A stretch of DNA of 18,564 nt from Oligoflexaceae bacterium (GTDB lineage Bacteria > Bdellovibrionota_B > Oligoflexia > Oligoflexales > Oligoflexaceae): assembly GCA_947474445.1 (NCBI GenBank), contig CANJJY010000034.1, forward strand, positions 1 through 18,564, in the 5' to 3' direction. How positions within the stretch are numbered: the first letter of the stretch is position 1; each line of letters begins with the position of its first letter. Shown piece after piece: positions 6,975-14,163 of the stretch. The position numbers and the translations under genes are program-made. The notes under the pieces are model-generated. The model ran no database searches, was not told the DNA's origin, and saw only the letters and a program-made list of their open reading frames with translations.

Positions 6975-8405
6975 TCAGGGCCGCGCTAATACCTTAAACT
7001 CGACGGCGATCGGTGTTGGCAAGGCGCCTACTTGCACGGTAGTCCGCGTCGGCCGAATATCTTTGAAGGTCGCGTTGTAGACTTCATTATAGGCCGCAAA
7101 ATCCTGCTTCATATTGGTCAAAAAAACCTGGATATCCAAAACTTTTTCTAGACTTGAACCCGCATCTTCGAGCACTTTGCGGACGTTATCGATCACCGAT
7201 CGGGTCTGCTCACGGATATCGTAGTGGAGAACGCTGCCGTCGGGAGCGAAGGTGACGCCAGGAATATCTTTACTCCCGGCGCGACGCGGCCCTATCCCTG
7301 ACAAGAGCAAGAGATCCCCATAGCGCCGCGCGTGGGGATAGAGTCCTACCGGTTCCGCTCCTCGTTGACTGACTATTTCAAAATCTGGAAGGGCCCCTGT
7401 CGCCGATGGAGGAGAAAGAGAAACAGGAGCGTGGTGTTCAGCCCCCCTCGCCGATGGCTTGAGAGCCTTACTCATCGCCTGATTCTCAAAGTCGGTTAGC
7501 TCATCGACGAGTTCGGCCTGGCTGCCTTCCTCACTGCTGGTCATCATGCTGGCCAGATCAGGTGCAAGGACCGGCTCTGTCGGCGTCAGACCAACAACGA
7601 CAGCGCCGGTACCCATCACGGCTTCGTAAGCGAGGACTTCCCCTTGAAAATGGTTGCTTTGTCCCAAAAGGCCGTTGAGCCACCAAGCGCCTTTGAATTT
7701 CATATCGCCATTGGCTTGCCGCGCAAATTCACGCGTGCACTGGGCGACGTCTTCCACATCACCCATGGCGAGCATGTCGAGAATTTTCCTATTCCACTCA
7801 TCATCTTTGCGAGAGGATATGCGATCATCCCTTGGCTTGATCGCCTCCACGTGATAGCGATGCGAAAGACTCGATACCAAAACGGCTATCGCCTTTTTCC
7901 CCGACTGCTTTAAAGCTCGCGCCGCTGCTTGCCCGATGCGCGTGGTTTCCTCTTTCTCGCTGTACATATTGCACGAAACAATCGCGGCCTTGAGACGATT
8001 GTGCGGGTTCAAAAGGTTTTGAGCGACGATCGTGCCCGTATCGATGGGAAAGCCACGATAATTGATGAGGCGCGTCTTATACCCCAGCTGAGCGACTTCA
8101 TCAGCATAGTTTTGGGCAAAGTCTGTATCGATTGCGAACTCATAGGGGATGGAGCCGAGTTCGTGCCAGTTTTGATCGACATGCTCCCACTCAGGCCGCG
8201 GATCGGCTTGAAACGTGTAACCGAGAATCGAAAGCCACTGCGTTGAAAAATAAAGGATGAGATCAGCTTGCTCGCGTTCAATCTCTTCACGGGCCTTTTG
8301 AAAGGCCTGATAGAGTCGGCCCCAACCCGGCGCTTGTTCGTGAGCGAGCAAAATATGCGGCATCCCACTCACGATAAAGGCTTTACTGATCAATGATTGG
8401 TGCAT
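6975..8405 (-). CDS. Fusion: 2-aminophenol 1,6-dioxygenase alpha subunit + RidA/2-aminomuconate deaminase
   Basis: A 476-residue fused protein. Residues about 3-275 match AmnA, the non-catalytic alpha subunit of LigB-type extradiol dioxygenases: FSTQWLSILG replaces the metal-binding HSPHW segment of the beta subunit, with FPIDTGTI and GTGAVVVG also present. Residues about 276-349 form a linker, first acidic, then Ala/Pro-rich. Residues about 350-476 are a RidA/YjgF domain of the 2-aminomuconate deaminase branch (YPHARRYGDLLLLSG, DIREQTRSVIDNVR, RPTRTTVQVGALP). The arginine that RidA uses for imine hydrolysis (VARLP in E. coli) is absent, as I recall for AmnD. The ATG at 8405 is chosen over 8438 because it overlaps the amnB stop as TGATG and has GGGAG upstream, so the two subunits are translationally coupled. 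The frame runs without interruption through the linker, so the fusion is real in this sequence. Confidence 0.9.
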   Translation of the reverse strand: MHQSLISKAFIVSGMPHILLAHEQAPGWGRLYQAFQKAREEIEREQADLILYFSTQWLSILGYTFQADPRPEWEHVDQNWHELGSIPYEFAIDTDFAQNYADEVAQLGYKTRLINYRGFPIDTGTIVAQNLLNPHNRLKAAIVSCNMYSEKEETTRIGQAAARALKQSGKKAIAVLVSSLSHRYHVEAIKPRDDRISSRKDDEWNRKILDMLAMGDVEDVAQCTREFARQANGDMKFKGAWWLNGLLGQSNHFQGEVLAYEAVMGTGAVVVGLTPTEPVLAPDLASMMTSSEEGSQAELVDELTDFENQAMSKALKPSARGAEHHAPVSLSPPSATGALPDFEIVSQRGAEPVGLYPHARRYGDLLLLSGIGPRRAGSKDIPGVTFAPDGSVLHYDIREQTRSVIDNVRKVLEDAGSSLEKVLDIQVFLTNMKQDFAAYNEVYNATFKDIRPTRTTVQVGALPTPIAVEFKVLARP

Positions 8406-9304
8406 CAATGAGTTCTCCCGCTGCGCATTGGATTCCATTCTACGACCGCATTACCTGTTCCGATCACAGTTCCGTAAGCGTGCACTTCCGCTGGATAATC
8501 AGGAACACCCATGGCTTCAAGCATCCAAGTGAGGCAACCGGCTTTGACTTCGGACGTCGCCATTTCAATAAACTCCGGCATAATATCGAGAAGCTCTCGT
8601 GTCTGCCCCCGACGCATCATCTCGAGGACTTTCATATCCCAGAGATACTGACCGTGATGATGAATGCGTTCGTAACTCATATCTTCAGGAATCTCGGGTT
8701 CATTAACAAAATGCCGGTGCGAGAGCGAACAGGACGCGAGGAGGACGCAGCGTTTGCCAGACTCTTCGATCGCTGCGCGCGTTGCATGACCGAGATCCGC
8801 AGCGACTTGCGCCCCAATCTCGTTGGAGTAATAAAACGCAGCTTGATTCGCGGAGATAAAGACGACTGGAATATCCCAAAGGGGATTTATTAAATGCAAG
8901 CTGATGATGCTGCCATAATCGAGACGAAAAGCCGGATTCTTGACCACACTCGTCGTCATCCCTGCTTGGTCGCAGCGCTCCTTGATGGCAAGCGACAGAG
9001 GAACATCGATGGCCACGTCGTAAGTGTAGCGAAAAAGATGAGGAAAGACCGGGTCCACCGAGAGACCCTGAAAACGTGGTAATCCAAGAAAATGATGGCC
9101 GACAAAAGTGGGCCAATGGGGCGAGTGGACGATGAGCACGTCTGGTTTCAAAGCTTTGATATTGGCCCGACACCTCTCATAGCCCCAGCGCAAGACCTCC
9201 CATCCGCATTCAGCCCGCGGTTCGTTCTGAGGTGGATTTTCAGCGTAAACGAGATGGGGAGGATGGGGTGCCAGCACTCCCGCTACGATTGAACCTTTTG
9301 CCAT
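8405..9304 (-). CDS. amnB: 2-aminophenol 1,6-dioxygenase, catalytic beta subunit
   Basis: Non-heme Fe(II) ring-cleaving dioxygenase of the LigB (type II extradiol) family, 299 residues. It opens ortho-aminophenol rings to 2-aminomuconate 6-semialdehyde. The match to Pseudomonas AmnB and CnbC is close along the whole length: LAPHPPHLVYAENPPQNEPR, GWEVLRWGYER, VLIVHSPHW and GTVIGTGNAVVEW. The residues expected to bind iron are present, His14, His63 and Glu252, each one position beyond the numbering I recall for the solved enzyme, along with the catalytic His196 in SLSHRHF. GAGGGG sits nine bases before the ATG. It lies 31 bp after the aldehyde dehydrogenase gene and overlaps the alpha-subunit fusion by one base. 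Substrate could be 2-aminophenol or a substituted relative; the family alone does not say which. Confidence 0.93.
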   Translation of the reverse strand: MAKGSIVAGVLAPHPPHLVYAENPPQNEPRAECGWEVLRWGYERCRANIKALKPDVLIVHSPHWPTFVGHHFLGLPRFQGLSVDPVFPHLFRYTYDVAIDVPLSLAIKERCDQAGMTTSVVKNPAFRLDYGSIISLHLINPLWDIPVVFISANQAAFYYSNEIGAQVAADLGHATRAAIEESGKRCVLLASCSLSHRHFVNEPEIPEDMSYERIHHHGQYLWDMKVLEMMRRGQTRELLDIMPEFIEMATSEVKAGCLTWMLEAMGVPDYPAEVHAYGTVIGTGNAVVEWNPMRSGRTH

Positions 9305-9335
9305 AGAAAATATCCCCTCGCGAGCTCAGGGCTCA

Positions 9336-10778
9336 TCAGATTTGAATGCAGACGTTTTTTTCTTCGGTATAAAACTCAAGTGAATGACGTCCACCTTCGC
9401 GGCCTATGCCCGAGGCCTTCATTCCCCCAAAGGGCACCCGCAGATCTCGATTCATCCAGGTGTTTATCCAAATTTGACCGGCTTGAATATCGCGAGCAGC
9501 TCGATGAGCCGTATTCAAATTTTGGGTCCAAATACTCGTCGCCAATCCGTAAGGAGTCTGATTGGCCAAACGAATGGCCTCGTCGTAGGTGCGAAATGGC
9601 GTCAAGGTTACGACTGGACCAAAGACTTCTTTTTGCATGATTTCAGGAGAAGCGTCAGGAGCTAAAATCACGGTCGGCGGGTAATAAAATCCCTTCGATA
9701 GGTCACCAGGAAGAACTACCTCCTCGCCTCCGCATAGGATCTGCAAACCCTGTTCGCGCGCGCGCGCCACAAAACCAGCAACCTTAGAGCGATGCCCCTG
9801 ACTCACAAGAGCTCCCATAAAACTATCGGGCTGCCGCGGATCACCGAGCTTTAAAGCCTTCGCACCTGCCACAAAGCGCGTTGCAAAGACGTCGAAGATG
9901 GATGCTTCTATCAAAAGCCGCGACGTGCAAAGACAAATCTCGCCTTGATTGAGGAAAGCCGATCGCAGACTGGCCGCCACAGCTGCATCGAGATCAGCAT
10001 CGGCGAAGATGAGACCAGGATTTTTACCGCCGAGCTCGAAGCTGGTCTTCTTATAGAAAGGCGCGGCTCTTTGTCCGATCACAGACGCCGTTTCTGTTCC
10101 CCCTGTGAAAGAAATCAGCGGCACATCAGGATGCGCGACCAAAGCATCGCCTGCGCGGGCGCCGGTGCCGAAAACAATATTACAAACACCGGGTGGCAGT
10201 CCCGCTTCGGTAAGCAATTGAGTTAAGAGATAAGCGGTCATCGGCGTGAGCTCCGATGGCTTTGCCACCACTGTATTGCCGGTCGCCAATGCCGGAGCCA
10301 GTTTCCAGGTTAGGAGGTAGAGCGGCAAATTCCAGGGTGAAATCAATCCTGCGACGCCGACAGGTTCTCTGAGCGTATAGTTAAAAACACTATCCGTCGA
10401 TTGATGGGCTGCCTCCTCTTGATGCAGAATGGCGCCGGCGAAGAATCGAAAATTTTCGATGGCACGCGGAATATCCATGCGTTCCGCCAAAGTTTTCGGC
10501 TTGCCCTGATCTTCGCTCTCGGCTTCAGCAAATTGTGCAAGACGTCCTTCGATAAGGTTGGCCAGCTTCTGTAAAATCGCGGCACGCTCCTGCCGCTTCT
10601 TAGCCTTCCATTCGGGAAACGCCCGCTTTGCAGCGGCGACGGCTTCGGCCACATCACTCGCATCTGAATCAGGCAAGCGACTGTAGACGGTCCCATCGCG
10701 CGGTCTCACGTTATCAAGGTAAAGACCAGAGCGAGGTTCTACCGAGCGACCGTCAATATAGTTGCGAATGATTTCCAT
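9336..10778 (-). CDS. 2-aminomuconate-6-semialdehyde dehydrogenase-type ALDH
   Basis: NAD-dependent aldehyde dehydrogenase, 480 residues, which should oxidise 2-aminomuconate 6-semialdehyde, the unstable product of AmnB, before it cyclises to picolinate. Catalytic residues are clear: Asn150 in ISPWNLPLY, Glu248 in FELGGKNPG and Cys282 in NQGEICLCTSR. The GEICLCTSR string is the form found in human ALDH8A1 and bacterial AmnC/NbaE-type enzymes, which supports this subfamily over general betaine or benzaldehyde dehydrogenases. Cofactor-fold segments (VAKPSELTP, SFTGGTETA) and the C-terminal VPFGGMKASGIGREGG are intact. AAAGG precedes the ATG, which overlaps the end of the asparaginase gene by 26 bases in another frame. 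A short alternating CG tract lies at 9755-9766. Confidence 0.9.
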   Translation of the reverse strand: MEIIRNYIDGRSVEPRSGLYLDNVRPRDGTVYSRLPDSDASDVAEAVAAAKRAFPEWKAKKRQERAAILQKLANLIEGRLAQFAEAESEDQGKPKTLAERMDIPRAIENFRFFAGAILHQEEAAHQSTDSVFNYTLREPVGVAGLISPWNLPLYLLTWKLAPALATGNTVVAKPSELTPMTAYLLTQLLTEAGLPPGVCNIVFGTGARAGDALVAHPDVPLISFTGGTETASVIGQRAAPFYKKTSFELGGKNPGLIFADADLDAAVAASLRSAFLNQGEICLCTSRLLIEASIFDVFATRFVAGAKALKLGDPRQPDSFMGALVSQGHRSKVAGFVARAREQGLQILCGGEEVVLPGDLSKGFYYPPTVILAPDASPEIMQKEVFGPVVTLTPFRTYDEAIRLANQTPYGLATSIWTQNLNTAHRAARDIQAGQIWINTWMNRDLRVPFGGMKASGIGREGGRHSLEFYTEEKNVCIQI

Positions 10779-11808
10779 CGTTTAAACCTTTCACATAGGC
10801 ATCTGGTTCGAAATACCAGCGATCCTGATCGGGATCCCAATCGTCCCAGGGCTTAATATCGGCCATATTTTTTCTCAGGCTCGGAGGAATCATCTCTTCG
10901 ACGATATAAGCTTTTTGTCTTTCAAGGGGATAGGGATTCCGCAACTCAAAACCAAGCACACCGAGCACCCAGCGCGCTACATACCAGCTGGCCCTCGGAT
11001 CCCAACCATGAGCGACCTTGATGACGACGCCCAGACCCTCGGGATAATCAGGGTGGAGAATGCTGAGCCCGAGCAGTCCATCCGCGCCTTCCTTAGCCAA
11101 GACGCGGCCACTGCACGATTTTAGGATAGTCGAATCGAGGCGATTGAAACCGCCGATGTGGTCGGGATGCTGAACCATCGCCTCCCAGATCCAATCCTCG
11201 TCTTTACGCAGAGCAAGGTCTGCAAATAACGCAGCCAACTCATTGACCGTCATCGCAATAGTGGGGAGACCGCAGCCATCCTTGGCCAAAATATTTGATT
11301 GCAAGGGTCCACCGAGGATCTCATGGACTTTTTGCATATAGACTTGATGAAAAGGATGCTGAGGCAGCGTGTAACCGACTCGCTCCCAATGGTGGAGCGC
11401 ACAGGCTCGTAGGATGGCCGCGTGTTTACCCGAGCAGCTGTGATACCAGCGCCGAGGGCGTCGCAACTGTTTGCCAAACTGCATGAGAGGCAAGGCATGG
11501 GGGGTCTGAAGCAGGCCATACTCAGAGGGTTTGAGAATATCTTTAACCGCCTGGATGTGAATCGGCTCAGCGTTGTGAGACGAGACCGACACGGCCTTGG
11601 ATTCAGGACTGAGGTGAGCATCGAGCTCCTTGGCGATGACTTTGATCTGCACGGGCTTCATCATCGAGCGACCGTAACAGAGGACGTTACCGCCATAGGA
11701 ATGGTAAAGCTGTTTACCCCTGAACCAAGCGACAGCCCCATGTACGGTCACTTCAGGCACACCATTGCGCCGATAATCGACCAAAGGAACCCAGGTATTA
11801 TCGAGCAT
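10753..11808 (-). CDS. L-asparaginase II family amidohydrolase (Rhizobium ReAV type)
   Basis: A 351-residue enzyme of the Asparaginase_II family, structurally unrelated to E. coli AnsA/AnsB. The residues I recall as catalytic or zinc-binding in R. etli ReAV are all present: Ser48-x-x-Lys51 in GRSMMKPVQ, Ser77-His78 in SSHNAEP, Cys125-Ser-Gly-Lys128-His129, and Asp177-Gly-Cys179 in KDGCGLPT. Spacing is conserved between the last two motifs. The family hydrolyses the asparagine side-chain amide to aspartate and ammonia. Its place between the flavin monooxygenase (3 bp upstream) and the ALDH suggests that here it may cut another amide or amino group in the aromatic pathway, which is inference. 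AAAGGA lies eight bases before the ATG. The tail (DIKPWDDWDPDQDRWYF) is acidic and tryptophan-rich. Confidence 0.85.
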   Translation of the reverse strand: MLDNTWVPLVDYRRNGVPEVTVHGAVAWFRGKQLYHSYGGNVLCYGRSMMKPVQIKVIAKELDAHLSPESKAVSVSSHNAEPIHIQAVKDILKPSEYGLLQTPHALPLMQFGKQLRRPRRWYHSCSGKHAAILRACALHHWERVGYTLPQHPFHQVYMQKVHEILGGPLQSNILAKDGCGLPTIAMTVNELAALFADLALRKDEDWIWEAMVQHPDHIGGFNRLDSTILKSCSGRVLAKEGADGLLGLSILHPDYPEGLGVVIKVAHGWDPRASWYVARWVLGVLGFELRNPYPLERQKAYIVEEMIPPSLRKNMADIKPWDDWDPDQDRWYFEPDAYVKGLNDGNHSQLY

Positions 11809-11811
11809 CCA

Positions 11812-13041
11812 TCAATCCTTTATCAAAGGGCGAGCTTTGTGCCAAAAGGCTTCCATGCTGGCCTTCACCGCTCGATTGTCATGATTGTTGAAATCAAACC
11901 AGAGCATCAAGCGATCGTCGCGATGGTATTTTGCCTGCAATTGAGCTGCAACATCGGCAGGATTTCCATAAACCGCATTTTCAACTGCCTCAGCAATTTT
12001 CTGGGGATCGAGGGTGCCTTCGACGGCCTTCCAATAGTTTTCCAAAGCACTCTGCGCGGCTTCCCGCGCGGTCTTCCTCTGCTCTTCGAGAGAAAGAGCC
12101 TCATCACCATTGATAAAAATCAAAGCTGTGCGCGGTAGATAACTGCGCTGCCAAGGTCCACCTGCGGGGTGATAAGCACCCGTCATCCTCTTGTGGGTCT
12201 CTTCAATCGTTGCGCTCGGCGTGATAGACAAATTGAAAACCCAAGTCGGAAAATAACGGTTGGCCTGACTCTGGACCGCTGGATCATGGGAACCGGCGAC
12301 CAGTTGCAAAAGATGCATAGGCGCTTCAAAAGGAATGACGCCCAGGGTCTCAAAATTCCAGTAAGGCGGAACTTCGATGGCCTCGCCTTTGACCGGGTAG
12401 GACTGCTGCCGATTCAGTTGAGAGACAGTTTGCCAATCGGCCGCTTGACGGAACTGTTTGGCCTCGAGCCGCATCGGCTGCAGATCATCCGAGCTGAAAC
12501 GCTCGTTTTTCAGCGCTCGCATAAATATTTCAGTCGCTTGCTGAAACAAGAGCCCCTTGATAACCGGCCACGCCTGAGCTTCAAGTTCATTGCGGGGTTT
12601 GATTCCATAGGGCTTATTGGAAAATGGAAAACGTCCGGCGGCAAATCCCAGAAATATTTTGCGGGTTTCTGCCGGATCAAGGCCATGCAGGCTCAAAAAA
12701 GTCTTCAACGCTTCGGCGTGAGCAAGTGGACCGCCATTGCAAAGGATATTGCGGATGGCCGAGCCGATCTGAATGCGGCGGGTACATTGGAAGACTTTGT
12801 GCGCCAACTGCAAAATATCGGTATTGAGCCCGATCTCCCCTTTGAAATGAGGGATCACGGCTTCTTCATTGGACTTTTGAACTTCACAGGATAGATGCGA
12901 TTCCGCGACCCAAGCTGTTTCAAATCCTAAAGAGTCGGCGAGTTTCACCTGGTCAAAGAACTGTTCGAACATCTGTCTTTCGCTCGGAATGAAACCATCG
13001 ACTTCGGTCTGACAGATGGACAGAAAGATATCGAATTTCAT
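11812..13041 (-). CDS. Luciferase-like (LLM class) flavin-dependent monooxygenase
   Basis: A 409-residue member of the bacterial luciferase-like group, TIM-barrel enzymes that use FMN with NAD(P)H and O2. The N-terminal KFDIFLSICQT strand, LADSLGFETAWVAESHL (the most typical motif of the family), RRIQIGSAIRNI and the C-terminal HRDDRLMLWFDFNNHDN carry the assignment. The substrate cannot be read from sequence; relatives hydroxylate, desulfonate or open amide rings, as RutA does. The ATG at 13041 overlaps the SDR stop as ATGA and has GGGGTG close upstream, so it is preferred over the in-frame GTG at 13047. Within this operon it is the candidate for the first oxidative step, possibly making the aminophenol or opening a heterocycle. 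No flavin reductase gene is in the window. Confidence 0.85.
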   Translation of the reverse strand: MKFDIFLSICQTEVDGFIPSERQMFEQFFDQVKLADSLGFETAWVAESHLSCEVQKSNEEAVIPHFKGEIGLNTDILQLAHKVFQCTRRIQIGSAIRNILCNGGPLAHAEALKTFLSLHGLDPAETRKIFLGFAAGRFPFSNKPYGIKPRNELEAQAWPVIKGLLFQQATEIFMRALKNERFSSDDLQPMRLEAKQFRQAADWQTVSQLNRQQSYPVKGEAIEVPPYWNFETLGVIPFEAPMHLLQLVAGSHDPAVQSQANRYFPTWVFNLSITPSATIEETHKRMTGAYHPAGGPWQRSYLPRTALIFINGDEALSLEEQRKTAREAAQSALENYWKAVEGTLDPQKIAEAVENAVYGNPADVAAQLQAKYHRDDRLMLWFDFNNHDNRAVKASMEAFWHKARPLIKD

Positions 13042-13820
13042 AAACACCCCGTCCGGCCGCCATCGACGGGCAGATTGATGCCATTGATATAAGCAGCTGA
13101 GTCTGTCGCAAGAAATAAGCAGGCTGCTGCGATCTCGGTGGCCTCGGCGAAGCGACGAGCTGGGACATCGGCGAGATAAGACTGCTCGACTTCAGGTCGG
13201 GATTTCCCCGTCTTTTGCATGGCGTTGTGAATGATCTGCTCGAGCCTTTGGGTCTTGGTGTAACCGGGCAAAATATTGTTCACTGTAATGCCGTGAGGTC
13301 CTAGTTCATTGGCCAGCGTTTTCGCCCAACTGGCCACCGCCCCTCTCACTGTATTGGACACTCCTAGATTCGGGAGCGGAATCTTGACAGAAGTTGAAAC
13401 GATATTGATGATGCGACCAAAGTTTTTTTCTCGCATGTGAGGAATAAAAGCCTGCGCGAGCAAAGTTTGCGCCAGCACATGCTGGCGAAAGGCTAGCTCC
13501 AATGCACCGGTATCCGCCAGATGCAAAGGACCGGGAGCCGGCCCTCCGCTGTTGCAGACGAGAATATCAACCTCAGGTCCGATCGACTGGATCGCGCTTT
13601 TTACCTGTTCCGTTTCGCTCATGTCGCAGCTGACAGCACGATGCGCCTCTTTCGAACCTTCAAGACTGGCCAGAGTGCGTTCCAGACCATCAAGCTGACG
13701 TGCAAGCAGCGTGACGCGAGCGCCGGAACGCGCCAGCGCCCGCGCACAAGCCTGTCCTATCCCCTGCGATGCGCCGCAAACTAATGCGTGTTTCCCTGCC
13801 AAAGCTTCCTGAGTAAACAT
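13038..13820 (-). CDS. Short-chain dehydrogenase/reductase with atypical active site
   Basis: A 260-residue classical-length SDR. The nucleotide-binding GASQGIGQA (16-24), the NSGG variant of NAGG (90-93) and the PxxITVNNILPGYTKT region are in place. The catalytic Ser142 is present in NIVSTS, but where the tetrad should read Tyr-x-x-x-Lys this protein has Ser155-Asn-Thr-Val-Arg159 (GVSNTVRGAV). Both the acid/base tyrosine and the lysine are therefore replaced. As I recall, a subfamily annotated as 3-oxoacyl-ACP reductase-like shares this SNxxR form, so it may be a diverged but functional group. It is the first gene of the seven-gene operon, 23 bases after the predicted transcription start, with GAGGG as ribosome binding site. 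Substrate unknown. Confidence 0.87.
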   Translation of the reverse strand: MFTQEALAGKHALVCGASQGIGQACARALARSGARVTLLARQLDGLERTLASLEGSKEAHRAVSCDMSETEQVKSAIQSIGPEVDILVCNSGGPAPGPLHLADTGALELAFRQHVLAQTLLAQAFIPHMREKNFGRIINIVSTSVKIPLPNLGVSNTVRGAVASWAKTLANELGPHGITVNNILPGYTKTQRLEQIIHNAMQKTGKSRPEVEQSYLADVPARRFAEATEIAAACLFLATDSAAYINGINLPVDGGRTGCL

Positions 13821-13849
13821 GAGTGCCCTCGTCTCTGAAAGTGTTAGAG

Positions 13850-13878
13850 GTTATACCGAGCCGCGTTTTAAGTTGCAA
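13850..13878 (-). promoter_or_regulatory. Sigma70-like promoter of the seven-gene catabolic operon
   Basis: Read on the minus strand, TTGCAA (13878-13873) and TATAAC (13855-13850) are exactly 17 bp apart. The -10 box matches consensus at five of six positions and the -35 box at four. Predicted start is near 13843, giving a leader of about 23 bases before the SDR start codon. Confidence 0.55.
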
Positions 13879-13879
13879 T

Positions 13880-13900
13880 GCACGACTTCTCGTGCGCACG
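13880..13900. promoter_or_regulatory. Palindromic operator candidate upstream of the operon promoter
   Basis: GCACGA-CTTC-TCGTGC (13880-13895) is a perfect dyad, and CGTGCGCACG (13891-13900) is a second perfect palindrome sharing one arm. Together they give three GCACG/CGTGC half-sites immediately upstream of the -35 box, the usual place for an activator. No regulator gene is adjacent. Confidence 0.45.
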
Positions 13901-14094
13901 GCCTTATCCCCGTCCTCATGCCTGGATCTTTTCCTAGGCTTTTTGCTTGCAACGCGATGAGACACGATCACCGTTCATGAATTGCTCTCCCTTTCTTTTT
14001 ATAAAGCTCTCAAACTCTCGCCATGAGTTGGAACTTTATTGCGTGATTTCTGCAGCATAAGCTCAAGGCGGAATGTCTAACTCAGGTGGGGTGA

Positions 14095-14124
14095 TTGCGA
14101 AAAAAGGGCAAAGGAGGGTAGAAT
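14095..14124 (+). promoter_or_regulatory. Sigma70-like promoter for the V8-like protease gene
   Basis: TTGCGA (14095-14100) and TAGAAT (14119-14124) are 18 bp apart. The -10 box matches five of six positions. Predicted start is near 14131, giving a leader of about 33 bases. Confidence 0.45.
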
Positions 14125-14163
14125 AAAAGTACATATCTCACGCCGCTCGCATCGAGGCAACGA

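Larger units (their letters stand above)
13821..14163. other. Divergent intergenic region with operon control signals
   Basis: This 343-bp region lies between the minus-strand catabolic operon and the plus-strand protease. It holds a promoter for each direction and a set of GCACG/CGTGC half-sites beside the operon promoter. The middle part, about 13905-14090, shows no convincing gene, RNA or repeat. A minus-strand frame reaching 13971 overlaps the SDR gene in another frame and is not called. Confidence 0.5.

Noticed and set aside
8405..8438. Upstream ATG start adding 11 residues to the AmnA-deaminase fusion
   Set aside because: No Shine-Dalgarno precedes 8438, while the ATG at 8405 has GGGAG and forms the TGATG junction typical of coupled genes.
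9755..9766. Alternating CG tract, possible Z-DNA former
   Set aside because: It lies inside the aldehyde dehydrogenase gene and encodes Ala-Arg repeats in a sensible place. Too short to argue a structural role.
11422..12894. Two plus-strand frames of about 240 codons opposite the asparaginase and LLM genes
   Set aside because: Both are antisense to well-supported family members in a tight operon, lack start signals and show no domain.
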